Of a DNA stretch of 64,000 bases, positions 26,909-37,148 are shown piece by piece. Source of the DNA: Campylobacter insulaenigrae NCTC 12927 (GTDB taxonomy: Bacteria; Campylobacterota; Campylobacteria; Campylobacterales; Campylobacteraceae); assembly GCF_000816185.1 (NCBI RefSeq), contig NZ_CP007770.1:620001-684000 (forward strand). Direction: 5' to 3'. The notes under the pieces were generated by a model, which ran no database searches, was not told the origin of the DNA, and saw nothing but the letters and a program-made list of their open reading frames with translations. The translations under genes were made by a program, and so were the position numbers. Positions within the stretch are counted from its first letter, which is position 1. Every line of letters begins with the position of its first letter.

Positions 26909-28437
26909 AAAAAATTATATTATTTTTATTTTTTTTAGTTGGTCCAATACTATCTCAAGATGAAATCGAACATTTAAAACAAAGGCTTGAGCAACTTCAT
27001 AACAATTTGTCTTACAATGTCTGGGTTGAAAAATATAATAATTTTAATATTTATAAAAAAACACAAGAAGAAGTTATTTCACTAGAAAAAGAAAGTTTGA
27101 AAGCCAATGAGCGCAATAAGACTATTCTTGAAAGACAGATTTTGATTTTAAAAGAAAGATTAGAGCTTTTAAATGAATACAAAAGTACAAATTTTTCAAA
27201 AGTAATACTTGCCCCAGAAGAAGTAGAAAAAATGGACAAATTGACTAATCCATTGTCTATTATTGCTGCATATTCTCATATTAAAAAATTAAAGCGAGAT
27301 AGAGAAGATTTTATTAATATCTTAAATAGTTTTAAACAAACTTTAGAGGAACTAGTAAAAGAGAATATTTTGATTGCAGAGCTTGTAAAATTGAATCCAT
27401 CTCAAGAAAATCAAGAACGTCTAGCAACTTCTAATCAAATGATAAGAGATTTTTCTCAGACTTTGCGTTTTGGTGAAATTTCTTATTCTGTTTATGAGAA
27501 AAAAATTCAAGAAGAAATAGATAAAACTACTGTTTCTATAAAGATGCAAGGTCTTAGAGCATTTAATGTAGTTTTAGCTATTGTTATAGTTATTGCTATT
27601 GCATTTTTACTTAAATTTATAGTAAGAAAATATATAGAAGACAATGATGATAGGTTTTATACAGCAAATAAAATCATTAATTTTATCAATATTAATGTCA
27701 TAGTTTTAATTTTGCTTTTTAGCTATATCGAAAATATTAGCTATTTGATAACGGTTTTGGGTTTTGCATCTGCTGGTTTAGCTATTGCTATGAAAGATAT
27801 GTTTATGTCTATGCTTGGATGGTGTGTTATAGTTTTTGGTGGTAGCTTTAGAGTAGGTGATAGAATAAGAGTTTTCCAAAATGGTAATCAGTATATAGGA
27901 GATATTATAGATATTTCTTTTTTAAGAATTACTCTATATGAAGACATTACTTTGCTTACCTACACGGATAATAGAAGAAGTGGCCGGATAATATTTATAC
28001 CTAATAATTTTATTTTTACAAATCTTATTTCAAACTATACACATCATGGTATGAAAACTGTCTGGGATGGGTTAGATATTACTTTAACTTTTGATTCTAA
28101 TCATCAAAAAGCACTAGAAATTGTGCAAGATATTATTATAAAAGCTTCTAAAGGCTATACAAAAATAGCAAAAGAATCTATGGCAAAATTGAGAAATGAA
28201 TATAGTATAAGAAATCCTAAAGTGGAGCCTAGATTTTTTACTTTTTTTGAAAGTTATGGTATGAGAATTTCGGCTTGGTATATGACAAATTCTTACATGG
28301 CTTTAGTTTTAAGAAGTAATATTAGTAAAGAAATTATTAATGAATTTAATAAACATGATGATATTAAAATTTCATATCCTACTCAAAATCTTTATGTTTC
28401 AAAAAATGAATTTATAAATAATAAGGAAAATATTTGA
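26905..28437 (+). CDS. MscS-family mechanosensitive channel
   Basis: The 510-residue protein has a signal-like N-terminus, a long periplasmic coiled-coil region (about 20-200), several transmembrane helices (about 212-300) and an MscS core with the pore helix [20 protein letters not shown] (near 285-304) and [10 protein letters not shown]. MscS channels release solutes under hypo-osmotic stress. It is larger than E. coli MscS and belongs to the extended MscS-like group. The neighbour with an RCK_C domain suggests a link to ion or turgor control, which is inference. It overlaps aroB and mtaB by 4 nt. Confidence 0.88.
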   Translation: MKKIILFLFFLVGPILSQDEIEHLKQRLEQLHNNLSYNVWVEKYNNFNIYKKTQEEVISLEKESLKANERNKTILERQILILKERLELLNEYKSTNFSKVILAPEEVEKMDKLTNPLSIIAAYSHIKKLKRDREDFINILNSFKQTLEELVKENILIAELVKLNPSQENQERLATSNQMIRDFSQTLRFGEISYSVYEKKIQEEIDKTTVSIKMQGLRAFNVVLAIVIVIAIAFLLKFIVRKYIEDNDDRFYTANKIINFININVIVLILLFSYIENISYLITVLGFASAGLAIAMKDMFMSMLGWCVIVFGGSFRVGDRIRVFQNGNQYIGDIIDISFLRITLYEDITLLTYTDNRRSGRIIFIPNNFIFTNLISNYTHHGMKTVWDGLDITLTFDSNHQKALEIVQDIIIKASKGYTKIAKESMAKLRNEYSIRNPKVEPRFFTFFESYGMRISAWYMTNSYMALVLRSNISKEIINEFNKHDDIKISYPTQNLYVSKNEFINNKENI

Positions 28438-29690
28438 AAAAAAAAGTATATTTTAAAACTTTTGGTTGTAGAACAAATATTTATGACACTCAACTTTTAA
28501 AAACTTATATCAAAGATCATGAAATAGTGCAAAATGAGAGTGAAGCAGAGGTTGTGGTGATTAATTCTTGTACTGTTACAAATGGTGCAGATAGTGGCCT
28601 TAGAGCCTATATTAATAGTATCAAAAAAAATGGAGTTAAGGTTATATTAACAGGATGTGGAGCTGTAAGCAAGGGAAAAGATTTTTTTGATAAAAAAGAG
28701 ATTTTTGGAGTTTTGGGTGCTTCAAATAAAAGTAAGATTAATCAATTTATATCAGAAAACAAGGAATTTTATGATATAGGAGATTTAAAATTTATTGATA
28801 CAAAAATAGTTAGTGATTATGAAAACCACACTAAAGCTTTTGTAAAAATTCAAGAAGGTTGTGATTTTGCTTGTAGTTATTGCATCATTCCTAGTGTGAG
28901 AGGAAAATCAAGAAGTGTGCCAAGCGAAGAGATAGTTAAACAAATAAAGCTTTTAGCTCATAATGGTTATAGTGAGATAGTATTAACAGGAACAAACATA
29001 GGTAGTTATGGCTTAAAGGAAAATATTTCTCTTGGTGTATTGCTTCAAAAAATTGGAAAAATTAATGGCATTAAAAGAATAAGACTTGGTAGTTTAGAAC
29101 CTGCACAAATTGATGAAAGCTTTAAAGAAATTTTAAATGAACCTTGGTTGGAGAAGCATTTACACATTGCTTTACAGCATACTCATGAAAAAATGTTGCG
29201 TATTATGAGACGAAGATCTCATACAGAAAACGATTTAGCATTATTTAATGAACTAAGTCAAAAAGGATTTGCTTTGGGCACTGATTTTATAGTAGCACAT
29301 CCTGGAGAAAGTGAAGAAATTTGGGAAGAAGCTTTGAAAAATTTTAAACTTTTTAATTTAACTCATATTCATGCTTTTATATTTTCTCCTCGTGATGGAA
29401 CTTACTCTGCTTCCATGAATGAAAGAATAAATGGAGAAATTGCCAAGGAGAGATTGAATATTTTAAAAAATATTGTTGCCAAAAATAATTTTGAATTTAG
29501 AAAGCAACAAAATGAAAAATTGGAAATTTTAGTTGAAAGTAAGAAAAATGAATTTTATGAAGGATATGATCAGTTTTTTAATAAAATAAAAATTAAGACA
29601 AATCAGGATATTTCAAAACAATGGATCTTGCTTGAAGAATATGATAGGCATTATGAATATAATTTTGTGAGTTTTGATGATGAAAAATAA
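28434..29690 (+). CDS. mtaB: tRNA t6A37 methylthiotransferase MtaB
   Basis: MtaB adds a methylthio group to t6A at tRNA position 37 (radical SAM, two Fe-S clusters). The N-terminal UPF0004 domain has FGCRTNIYDTQ and NSCTVTNGAD with cluster cysteines; the radical-SAM motif EGCDFACSYCIIPSVRGKSR (C-x3-C-x2-C) is near residue 140. GSLEPAQI and the RRSH segment fit MtaB/YqeV rather than MiaB. The start is TTG 28434, overlapping the MscS stop by 4 nt, with AAGGAAAAT upstream. It overlaps the next gene by about 14 nt. Confidence 0.9.
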   Translation: MKKKVYFKTFGCRTNIYDTQLLKTYIKDHEIVQNESEAEVVVINSCTVTNGADSGLRAYINSIKKNGVKVILTGCGAVSKGKDFFDKKEIFGVLGASNKSKINQFISENKEFYDIGDLKFIDTKIVSDYENHTKAFVKIQEGCDFACSYCIIPSVRGKSRSVPSEEIVKQIKLLAHNGYSEIVLTGTNIGSYGLKENISLGVLLQKIGKINGIKRIRLGSLEPAQIDESFKEILNEPWLEKHLHIALQHTHEKMLRIMRRRSHTENDLALFNELSQKGFALGTDFIVAHPGESEEIWEEALKNFKLFNLTHIHAFIFSPRDGTYSASMNERINGEIAKERLNILKNIVAKNNFEFRKQQNEKLEILVESKKNEFYEGYDQFFNKIKIKTNQDISKQWILLEEYDRHYEYNFVSFDDEK

Positions 29691-31278
29691 AAAAATTATT
29701 TTAATTTCTTTTTTGTTGCTTTGTGTGCTTTTTATTGCAGTTTTTATTAAAAATCAGCCAGAGAACATTAGCAAAGGGTTTTATGAAGATCTTTTAAATA
29801 AGGATTTGATTCAAAAAGTAATTATAAAACAAAATGAAATCTTATTAAAGACTGAAGAAGGAAAATATGTAATCATTAAAGATTTGGTAGATTTAAATTC
29901 TTTATGGGAGAAGTTTCCTTTAGAATATGCTGATGATTATAGTTTAAGTGATATATTTTTGACTTTATTTATTTTTGTATTTTTAATAAGTTTTTTGTTG
30001 TTTTTAAATAAAAAAAACAAAGATAGGCAAAATTTAATTTCATTAGAAAAAAATATTTTAGAAAAAAATGAACAAAAAAGATTAATACAAGCAGTAGTTA
30101 GTGATGTAAAATTTGAAGATGTTGCTGGAGTTGATGAAGCAAAGGTGGAATTGTTAGAAATTGTAGATTTTTTAAAAAAACCTCAAAAATACAAAAATTT
30201 TGGTGTTAAAATGCCAAAAGGAGTTTTGTTAGTGGGTCCTCCTGGAGTAGGTAAGACATTAATTGCTAAAGCAGTTGCAGGTGAGGCTGGCGTACCATTT
30301 TTCTATCAAAGTGGCGCTAGTTTTGTTGAAATTTACGTGGGGATGGGTGCAAAAAGAGTAAGAGAGCTTTTTTTGAAAGCAAAATCTCAAGCTCCAAGTA
30401 TTATTTTTATTGATGAAATTGATGCTATAGGTAAAAGTAGAGGCGATTTTTCAAATGTTGAAAGGGACAATACATTAAATGAACTTTTGACTCAAATGGA
30501 TGGATTTGAAGATAATAATGGTGTAGTAGTTATTGCGGCAACTAATAAAATAGATCTTATGGATAGTGCGCTCTTAAGATCAGGACGTTTTGATAGGAGA
30601 ATTTTTATATCTTTGCCAGATTTTAAAGACAGGGTAAAAATTCTACAAACTTATATGAGTAAAAAACAATCTAATGTAAATTTAGAAAAAATAGCTAAAT
30701 TGAGCGTCGGTTTTAGTGGTGCTGCGTTAGAAACTTTAGTTAATGAAGCTGCGATTAATGCTATAAGAAGAAAGTCTGATTTTATAGAAGAAAATGATTT
30801 TTTTGCTGTTTTAAATAAAGTTCTAATAGGGAAGAAAAAAATTTTTTCTTTAAATGAAAAAGAGAAAAAAATTCAAGCAACTTATCAAGCCGCAAAAGCT
30901 TTATGTGCTTTTTATTTCGATGTAAAATTTGAAAAAATAACTTTAATTGAAGATAGATTTAAAGAATTTGAAAGTACTATAAAATCAAAATCAGAGTTAT
31001 TAAATAAAATTAAAGTTTATTTAGCTGGTAGTGTAGCAATGGAACTAATTTTCAATGAAACTTTTACTAATGTTCAAAGTGATTTTTTAAAAATAAAAGA
31101 ACTTGTAGCTTTTATGGAAAATTTTGATATGATGAATGAAAAATTATTAAGTGAACAAAAACAAAATGTGAAAGAATTTTTAGAATTAATGAAAGATAAA
31201 ATTAATAAATTAGCAGATATTCTTTTGGAAAATGAAAAAATTGAAAAAAATGATGTTATGAAAATTATTATGGAGTAA
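29677..31278 (+). CDS. FtsH-like membrane AAA ATPase with inactivated protease motif
   Basis: The roughly 533-residue product has FtsH architecture: a TM helix (about 5-25), a short periplasmic segment, a second TM (about 90-112), then an AAA module. GPPGVGKT (Walker A), pore loop [23 protein letters not shown] (Walker B), AATNKID and [10 protein letters not shown] (arginine finger) are intact, so ATPase and threading are likely. The M41 zinc motif HEAGH is replaced by YQAAK (30883-30897), and the C-terminal domain is short. It should not be a zinc protease. Three possible starts (TTG 29674, ATG 29677, ATG 29680) overlap mtaB. Its role is unknown; membrane protein unfolding or assembly, or partnering with the true FtsH, is possible. 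Confidence 0.85.
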   Translation: MMKNKKIILISFLLLCVLFIAVFIKNQPENISKGFYEDLLNKDLIQKVIIKQNEILLKTEEGKYVIIKDLVDLNSLWEKFPLEYADDYSLSDIFLTLFIFVFLISFLLFLNKKNKDRQNLISLEKNILEKNEQKRLIQAVVSDVKFEDVAGVDEAKVELLEIVDFLKKPQKYKNFGVKMPKGVLLVGPPGVGKTLIAKAVAGEAGVPFFYQSGASFVEIYVGMGAKRVRELFLKAKSQAPSIIFIDEIDAIGKSRGDFSNVERDNTLNELLTQMDGFEDNNGVVVIAATNKIDLMDSALLRSGRFDRRIFISLPDFKDRVKILQTYMSKKQSNVNLEKIAKLSVGFSGAALETLVNEAAINAIRRKSDFIEENDFFAVLNKVLIGKKKIFSLNEKEKKIQATYQAAKALCAFYFDVKFEKITLIEDRFKEFESTIKSKSELLNKIKVYLAGSVAMELIFNETFTNVQSDFLKIKELVAFMENFDMMNEKLLSEQKQNVKEFLELMKDKINKLADILLENEKIEKNDVMKIIME

Positions 31279-31280
31279 AA

Positions 31281-31811
31281 ATGGTAAAAATAGGAATATT
31301 GGTACTTTCAGATAGAGCCAGTAGTGGTATTTATGAAGATAAGTCAGGAATTGAAATTGAAAAAATATTGAATGATTATATACAAAATGAAAAAAAGTTT
31401 TATTATGAGTTGATTCCTGATGAATATGATTTGATTGTTGAGAAACTAATATATTTAGCAGATGAAATAAAATGCGATTTGATTTTTACTACTGGGGGAA
31501 CTGGTCCTGCATTGCGAGATGTTACACCTGAAGCAACTGAAGTAGTATGCGATAAGATTCTTCCGGGTTTTGGTGAGCTGATGAGATTAAAAAGTCTAGA
31601 ATATGTTCCAACAGCAATACTTTCTAGACAGAGTGCGGGGATTAGAAAAAAATCCTTAATTATTAATTTACCAGGAAATCCTAAAGCGATTAAAGAATGC
31701 ATAGATCCTATTTTTCCTGCTATACCTTATTGTGTCGATTTAATAGGTGGATCTTATATTAAAAATAATGAAGACAAAATTTCAGTTTTTAGGCCTAAAA
31801 ATAAATCTTAA
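31281..31811 (+). CDS. mogA: molybdopterin adenylyltransferase (MogA-like)
   Basis: MogA activates molybdopterin as the adenylate before molybdate insertion by MoeA. The motif FTTGGTGPALRDVTPEAT (about residues 69-86) and LPGNPKAI near 133 are characteristic of the MoCF-binding fold. The length is 176 residues. It begins 2 nt after the FtsH-like gene, so the two are co-transcribed. Other Mo-cofactor genes in the window are mobB (50491) and moeA (63132). MoaB is a near relative, but the sequence fits MogA best. Confidence 0.85.
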   Translation: MVKIGILVLSDRASSGIYEDKSGIEIEKILNDYIQNEKKFYYELIPDEYDLIVEKLIYLADEIKCDLIFTTGGTGPALRDVTPEATEVVCDKILPGFGELMRLKSLEYVPTAILSRQSAGIRKKSLIINLPGNPKAIKECIDPIFPAIPYCVDLIGGSYIKNNEDKISVFRPKNKS

Positions 31812-31819
31812 CCACTGCA

Positions 31820-31849
31820 AATCTTAAAAGTTTTAAAACTTTTAAGATT
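31820..31849. terminator. convergent hairpin terminator mogA / rhodanese
   Basis: AATCTTAAAAG / CTTTTAAGATT form an 11-bp perfect stem around an 8-nt palindromic TTTTAAAA centre, followed on the plus strand by a T-rich stretch (CTTTGTTTTA). It lies between convergent genes and can serve both. Confidence 0.75.
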
Positions 31850-31866
31850 GCTTTGTTTTATGGTAT

Positions 31867-32193
31867 TTATTTTTTAACTTCATAGCCCTGTGATAAAAGA
31901 GCTACCATACCTCCATCAAGATTGGTACATTCTATATTTAAAGCATCTTCCACCATCAAAGCTGTATGTTTGCTTCTTGATCCAGTTGCACATACGAAAG
32001 CTATATTATTGTTTTTATAATCGACATTGTTTTTAAATTCTTCTAAAAAATTTTGATTTATAATGCCGTTATTATCACACAGCATTATAAGTTTTGCATT
32101 GTCTATTGTGCCACTTTCCCATTCTCCAGGAGTTCTTACATCTACAATACAATAATTATCTAATATTTCTTTTGAGATAGTTATATTTTTCAT
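31867..32193 (-). CDS. rhodanese-domain sulfurtransferase
   Basis: Single rhodanese domain, 108 residues. The opening strand [15 protein letters not shown] is canonical, and the active-site loop CATGSR carries the persulfide-forming cysteine near residue 69, so it is probably active in sulfur transfer. There is no signal peptide, so it acts in the cytoplasm. Its ATG overlaps the htpG stop by 4 nt, making it the last gene of the long leftward run that starts at ctpA. Confidence 0.88.
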   Translation of the reverse strand: MKNITISKEILDNYCIVDVRTPGEWESGTIDNAKLIMLCDNNGIINQNFLEEFKNNVDYKNNNIAFVCATGSRSKHTALMVEDALNIECTNLDGGMVALLSQGYEVKK

Positions 32194-34019
32194 TTATTTA
32201 AAGCCTTTGAGATAATTGTGTTGAGTGCTTCATTGAAATTACTAGGATTATCGATACCCATACCTTCACTTAATTTTGCCATATTTAAAAGTATATGAGC
32301 TATTTGAGTTATTAAGCTATCGTTGTCTTCAAGAGCTTTTAATATTTCATGATTAGGATTAATTTCTAATATAGGTTTTACTTGTTGCTCTTGTCCCATT
32401 TGTTTAAGAATTTGTTGCATAGCAAAATCAGGTTTGTTTTGATCATATACAATACAGCTTGGACTTTGAGAAAGTCTTTGACTTAATTTTACTTCTTCAA
32501 CTTCATCTTTTAATATTTCTTTAATTTTAATGAGCAATGGAGCAAATTCAGCCTTTTGTTCGTCGCTCACTTCTTCGTTTGCTAAATGATTAATCGCACT
32601 AAATTTTAATCCTTCAAATTCGTTCATCATAGGCATCACTATAGTGTCAATTTCTTCATCTAATAATAAAACATTGATATTTTTTTGTTTATAACTCTCT
32701 AGAAGCGGGGAATTTCTTAGAATTTTTTCATTTTTACCTGTAATATAGAAAATTTCATTTTGTCCTTCTGAAAGATTTTGTTTATATTCTTGAAGATCTA
32801 TCAAATCTTCTTTGTTTGAATTTTTAAAATATAAAAGTTTAGCAATTGCATCTTTATTTTCACCAAAACCATATAATCCTTCCTTTAGTACTTTTCCAAA
32901 ATTTTCGTAAAATTTCAGATAAGCTTCTTTATTCTTTTCTTTAAATTTTTTAAGTTCAGCTAAAATTTTTTTAACACTCGCTTCTTGAACATTTTTTAGA
33001 ATCTTGTTTTCTTGTAATATCTCGCGACTGACATTTAGCGGTAAATCTTCTACATCGATAATGCCGCGTACAAATCTTAAATAAGTTGGTAATAACTCTT
33101 TATCATCATCACTTATAAATACACGTTTTACATAAAGCTTCAAACCACTTTTATAATCAACTCTATATAAATCAAATGGAGCTTGAGAAGGAATAAAAAA
33201 CAAAGAATTATATTCTATAGAACCTTCTGCTTTAGTATGAATATATAAAACAGGTTTATTGGAGTCATGAAAATTTTGTTCATAAAATTTTTCATAATCA
33301 TCAGGTTTTAAATTTGCTTTATTTTGTCTCCATAGGGCACTAGCAGTATTAATTTGAGTATTTTTTAACTCTTTTTTAGGTTCTTTTTCGCCTTCTTCTA
33401 AGGGTAAAATTTCTTCTTTTTCCATAAAAATTGGAAATTGAATATGATTTGAGTATTTTTCAATTATATTTTCTAGACGATAAGAATTTAAAAACTCCTC
33501 GTCTTTTAAATGTAAAATGATAGTTGTACCTTGTTCTTCTTTTGTTGAGTCTTCGATTTCATATCCATTTGCATCAGAAATCCAAAGATAAGCTTTATCA
33601 TCTAATGCTTTTTTACTTAAAACTTCAATTTTATCAGCCACCATAAATGCTGAATAAAATCCAACACCAAATTGACCTATTAGTTGCGAATCTTTTTTTA
33701 CATCACCACTTAAATTTTCTAAAAAACTTTTGGTGCCGCTTTTTGCAATAGTACCCAGATGATTAATTAAATCTTCTTTATTCATACCAATGCCATTATC
33801 GCTAATGCTTAAAGTTTTTTTCTCTTGATTGAAATGAATTTGAATTTTTGGTTCAAATTTTAGTTTTTTATATGTATCATCACTAACACTTAAATAACTT
33901 AACTTATCTAAAGCGTCACTTGCATTTGAAATAAGTTCTCTTAGAAAAATTTCTTTATTCGAGTATAAAGAATGAATCATTAGTTGTAAAAGTTGATTAA
34001 CTTCAGTTTGAAATTGCAT
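32190..34019 (-). CDS. htpG: Hsp90-family chaperone HtpG
   Basis: HtpG is the bacterial Hsp90, an ATP-driven dimeric chaperone. The GHKL ATPase domain shows [15 protein letters not shown] near residue 26, [13 protein letters not shown] near 73 and [14 protein letters not shown] near 114. The middle domain has [19 protein letters not shown]. The length of 609 residues is normal. It follows crcB by 12 nt, so it sits in a transcript with purine, phospholipid and fluoride genes rather than under an obvious heat-shock promoter; no HAIR or CIRCE element is seen in the 12-nt gap. Confidence 0.96.
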   Translation of the reverse strand: MQFQTEVNQLLQLMIHSLYSNKEIFLRELISNASDALDKLSYLSVSDDTYKKLKFEPKIQIHFNQEKKTLSISDNGIGMNKEDLINHLGTIAKSGTKSFLENLSGDVKKDSQLIGQFGVGFYSAFMVADKIEVLSKKALDDKAYLWISDANGYEIEDSTKEEQGTTIILHLKDEEFLNSYRLENIIEKYSNHIQFPIFMEKEEILPLEEGEKEPKKELKNTQINTASALWRQNKANLKPDDYEKFYEQNFHDSNKPVLYIHTKAEGSIEYNSLFFIPSQAPFDLYRVDYKSGLKLYVKRVFISDDDKELLPTYLRFVRGIIDVEDLPLNVSREILQENKILKNVQEASVKKILAELKKFKEKNKEAYLKFYENFGKVLKEGLYGFGENKDAIAKLLYFKNSNKEDLIDLQEYKQNLSEGQNEIFYITGKNEKILRNSPLLESYKQKNINVLLLDEEIDTIVMPMMNEFEGLKFSAINHLANEEVSDEQKAEFAPLLIKIKEILKDEVEEVKLSQRLSQSPSCIVYDQNKPDFAMQQILKQMGQEQQVKPILEINPNHEILKALEDNDSLITQIAHILLNMAKLSEGMGIDNPSNFNEALNTIISKALNK

Positions 34020-34031
34020 TTTTTATCCTTT

Positions 34032-34400
34032 TTATTTAAAAATTAAATATCCAAGCCATACTGCTAACAAACAAAGACTCAGATGAGAAATGGTATTTAC
34101 AATAAAGTGAAAATAGTTTTCACTCTGTAAAAATAACAAATTTTCATAAGAAAAAGCTGAAAAAGTTGTAAAAGCTCCTAAAAAACCTGTGCTTAAAAAA
34201 CTTTTTAATAAAATATTTAACTCTTTTGAATTTATATAAGAAAAAAACATACCCATTAAAAAGGAACCAATGATATTTACCATTAAGGTCCCGTATGCAA
34301 AATTGTGCGGAAATAGCTTATTGCAAATACTGGTAGTTAAAATTCTAGCTATGGCACCTAAAAATCCACCAAATCCTACTGCTAAAAGTGTGTAGATCAT
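34032..34400 (-). CDS. crcB: fluoride channel CrcB/Fluc
   Basis: A 122-residue four-helix membrane protein of the Fluc family that exports fluoride as a dual-topology dimer. Family motifs are GGFLGAIARI near residue 10, NIIGSFLMGMF near 44 and GFLGAFTTFSAFSYE near 73, the last including the central Na+ site and phenylalanine track. It overlaps plsC by 4 nt. No fluoride riboswitch is visible ahead of it, because its 5' end lies inside plsC. Confidence 0.92.
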   Translation of the reverse strand: MIYTLLAVGFGGFLGAIARILTTSICNKLFPHNFAYGTLMVNIIGSFLMGMFFSYINSKELNILLKSFLSTGFLGAFTTFSAFSYENLLFLQSENYFHFIVNTISHLSLCLLAVWLGYLIFK

Positions 34401-35083
34401 ATCTGTCTTTGCTCATCAAGTGTTTTTTGCATAATACTTCTTGCTTCTTCTAGCCAATTTTCTTTACTTGTGTCAATTAAATCTAAAAAAATAATTTTTA
34501 ATTCACCGCCTTTAGCGCAAAAAGTTTTTGTATCTAAAACTTTAGCAGAATCAACAATAACTATCGGTTGAACTTTTAAATTTAATTTATCACTTAAAAT
34601 TTTCGCACCAATTTTAAATTTTAAAAGTTGTTTTGTTTTTGATCTTGTTCCTTCTGGAAAAATTGCTAGAATTCTACCTTCATTTAATCTTTGTTTTGCC
34701 TCTTTTAGTAGTTTAATTAATCCTTTTGGGCTTCTATCTATACAAATAATTTTCGGTTTTTTTATGATAGTTTTAAAAATGGGAATTTCTCCAAGCTCTT
34801 TTTTTGCTATCCAAGAAATATTCTTAGGACTTAAATCCTCTAAAACTACTATGTCAAGTAGACTTTGATGATTAATTAAAAGTAAATTAGTTTGTGGATG
34901 AATTGATCCAATAGGGATTATTTTACAATTAATAACATATCTTTGTATTTTTGCCCAATATTTTCTTAATCTCCATATTTTTTCTTGAGATTGAAATAAT
35001 AAAAATAATATACATAATATTGCAATGGAAAAAACAAATTCTATCCAGAAAAATAGGGCTTTAATTCTTTGCCAAATCTTCAT
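34397..35083 (-). CDS. plsC: 1-acylglycerol-3-phosphate O-acyltransferase
   Basis: PlsC makes phosphatidic acid in the inner membrane. One N-terminal transmembrane helix (about residues 10-30) precedes the acyltransferase motifs INHQSLLDIVVL (HX4D, near residue 70) and IFPEGTRSK (near 140). The length is 228 residues. The ATG lies 23 nt inside the preceding gene and the 3' end overlaps crcB by 4 nt. Confidence 0.9.
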   Translation of the reverse strand: MKIWQRIKALFFWIEFVFSIAILCILFLLFQSQEKIWRLRKYWAKIQRYVINCKIIPIGSIHPQTNLLLINHQSLLDIVVLEDLSPKNISWIAKKELGEIPIFKTIIKKPKIICIDRSPKGLIKLLKEAKQRLNEGRILAIFPEGTRSKTKQLLKFKIGAKILSDKLNLKVQPIVIVDSAKVLDTKTFCAKGGELKIIFLDLIDTSKENWLEEARSIMQKTLDEQRQI

Positions 35084-36263
35084 TTTTAACCCATCCTATT
35101 TTCCCATTTTTAAATAAAATTTTTCTATAATTTTCTCTTTTATCTAGCACTTCAACCTCTTGATCTTGTTCTCCTGAATAAAAATATGTAGAATTTGATG
35201 TTGGTAAAATCTGAATTTTACTTTGTGCTTTCAGCGAAGCTTTGTAGATATTATTGTAAGACAAAAAGCTAGCTATTAAAGTTAAAACTGCAAATCCTAA
35301 AGCAATATAACTTTTTTTGAATATAAACCACATTGCAAAAATAAAACAAAAACACCAAAAAAGAATTTGTTTGTAAAAATTAAAATCATTTGTTTTAGGA
35401 TTTAAATCACTTTGAGTGCTTATACTATCTTCTTTAAGTTCTATTTTTAATGAAAAATCTTTTAATTCCTTTTTTGCTGTGTTAAAATATGAAAAATCAA
35501 ATTTTGACTTATTTTTATCTAATATAGCATAATAAAATGCACTTTGCTTGGAAAAATCTCCTTTAATTGCTTCAACACCTTGTTTTTGGATGTCTTTAAT
35601 CTCAAAACCTTCTAAATTTGTATTTTCACCGACAAGTTCTATAAATAAAATCATATTTTCATTATCAAAATTATTTGCTTTTATTTGTTTTACTTCTAAA
35701 TTTGAAGCAACTACATGTGAGTATTTATTTATTGGAGCTTCGATTTTTTCTAAGCTGATGGGCTTTATAATTAAAGAAGAACTTTGTATGATTTTATCAT
35801 TCCTACTAATCCATATGGTAATTTTATCTAAAACTGCATTTAAACTCTTAGCTTGAAACCATAAAGTAGTGTTATATGAGTTAGCTTTTTGTTGCCAAAT
35901 TGGATTTGGATTTATCCAAAGCATATCATCACTTTTTTCAAAGCTAATATTTAGATCAAAATTAGTATTTGTAGTAGTAATTACTTCTAAATCTATAGGA
36001 AAAATTTCATCTACATAAACTTTTTGTTTGTATTCTTTGGTGTTTAAAACTAAAGAAGTTTTAGGTATATCTTCTTTGACAATTTTTGTTTCATAATCAT
36101 TCTCATCACTTGGTGCAATAGTATTATAAATTTGTTTTGCTTGATCATCAAGGGAGTTAAAATTTTTTTCTAGAGTATTATAATTATCAAATACACTATT
36201 TTCTTGTGCGAAAATATTAAGTGCTAAAATCAAAATTAAAAGAATTTTTAAAGATTTTAACAA
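35061..36263 (-). CDS. membrane protein with periplasmic region and C-terminal SH3-like domain
   Basis: The 400-residue protein has a signal peptide (residues 1-20), a long beta-rich periplasmic part (about 60-270) whose repeated beta pattern recalls BatD-type proteins, two hydrophobic segments (about 292-310 and 316-340), and a C-terminal bacterial SH3-like domain (about 350-400, ending KIGWVKNEDLAK). The function is unknown. SH3b domains often bind peptidoglycan or peptides. It sits between purQ and plsC, overlapping by 7 and 23 nt, and I recall the same arrangement in C. jejuni (Cj0515). Confidence 0.7.
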   Translation of the reverse strand: MLKSLKILLILILALNIFAQENSVFDNYNTLEKNFNSLDDQAKQIYNTIAPSDENDYETKIVKEDIPKTSLVLNTKEYKQKVYVDEIFPIDLEVITTTNTNFDLNISFEKSDDMLWINPNPIWQQKANSYNTTLWFQAKSLNAVLDKITIWISRNDKIIQSSSLIIKPISLEKIEAPINKYSHVVASNLEVKQIKANNFDNENMILFIELVGENTNLEGFEIKDIQKQGVEAIKGDFSKQSAFYYAILDKNKSKFDFSYFNTAKKELKDFSLKIELKEDSISTQSDLNPKTNDFNFYKQILFWCFCFIFAMWFIFKKSYIALGFAVLTLIASFLSYNNIYKASLKAQSKIQILPTSNSTYFYSGEQDQEVEVLDKRENYRKILFKNGKIGWVKNEDLAKN

Positions 36264-36907
36264 TTTAAAAATCCTTGAAGTAATTGAAGTCCTACCTCAG
36301 AACCTAATATTTTATCACATGCCCTTTCAGGATGAGGCATAAGGCCAAATACTTTTTTATTTTCATCACAAATTCCTGCTATATCATTAAGCGAACCATT
36401 AGGATTATCAATATATCTTAATAACACTAAATTCTTATCTTCGAGTTTTTTTAGACCATCAGAAGTATTAAAATAATTTCCTTCTCCATGAGCTATAGGA
36501 AGTTCTATAATATCATCTTTTTTGAAATTCTTTAAAAAAACATTATCATTGGATACTACCTGTAATTTTTGCATTTTAGAAATAAAATTTAAACTGTTAT
36601 TATGCTTCATAGCACCGCTTAGTAACCCCAATTCTAAAAGAATTTGAAATCCATTGCAAATGCCAAGCACATAAGCGCCTTTTTTTACATGTTCTTGAAC
36701 AGTTTTCATAGCAGGAGCTAGTTTTGCTATAGCTGCACATCTTAAGTAATCTCCGTATGAAAATCCACCTGGAATAACAATTAAATCTGCACAAAAATCT
36801 TGTCTTTCATGCCAAATGATTTCAGCTTGAATTCCTAATTTTTCAAATGCAAAAAGTGTGTCAAATTCACAATTAGTTCCAGGAAAACGAATAATTGCTA
36901 TCTTCAT
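36257..36907 (-). CDS. purQ: phosphoribosylformylglycinamidine synthase subunit PurQ
   Basis: PurQ is the glutaminase subunit that feeds ammonia to PurL in purine synthesis. The class I amidotransferase nucleophile lies in VLGICNGFQILLELG (Cys near residue 82), with the catalytic His/Glu in LMPHPERA near residue 192. FPGTNCEFD at the N-terminus is characteristic. The length is 216 residues. purL is not in the window. It overlaps purS by 4 nt. Confidence 0.96.
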   Translation of the reverse strand: MKIAIIRFPGTNCEFDTLFAFEKLGIQAEIIWHERQDFCADLIVIPGGFSYGDYLRCAAIAKLAPAMKTVQEHVKKGAYVLGICNGFQILLELGLLSGAMKHNNSLNFISKMQKLQVVSNDNVFLKNFKKDDIIELPIAHGEGNYFNTSDGLKKLEDKNLVLLRYIDNPNGSLNDIAGICDENKKVFGLMPHPERACDKILGSEVGLQLLQGFLNC

Positions 36908-37140
36908 ATTATTATCTCATAGTCTTCTATAACAACATTAGCAAGCAGCTCTTTACACATAGTATCAGTTTGTTTTAAGACTTCATTTTTATCATTTTTA
37001 TCGATATCAAAAGTAATTTGCTTGGAAGTTTTGACATTAGAGATATTGTTAAAATCTAGAGAGTGTAAAGCTTTTTCTATAGCTTTACCTTGTGGATCTA
37101 ATACACCATTTTTTAAAGTAATATTTACAACAACTTTCAT
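36904..37140 (-). CDS. purS: phosphoribosylformylglycinamidine synthase subunit PurS
   Basis: PurS is the small 78-residue subunit that bridges PurQ and small-type PurL. The motif LKNGVLDPQGKAIEKALHSL (about residues 9-28) is diagnostic. The presence of PurS implies that the genome's PurL is the short form. It follows purC by 8 nt and overlaps purQ by 4 nt. Confidence 0.93.
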   Translation of the reverse strand: MKVVVNITLKNGVLDPQGKAIEKALHSLDFNNISNVKTSKQITFDIDKNDKNEVLKQTDTMCKELLANVVIEDYEIII

Positions 37141-37148
37141 ATTTTATC

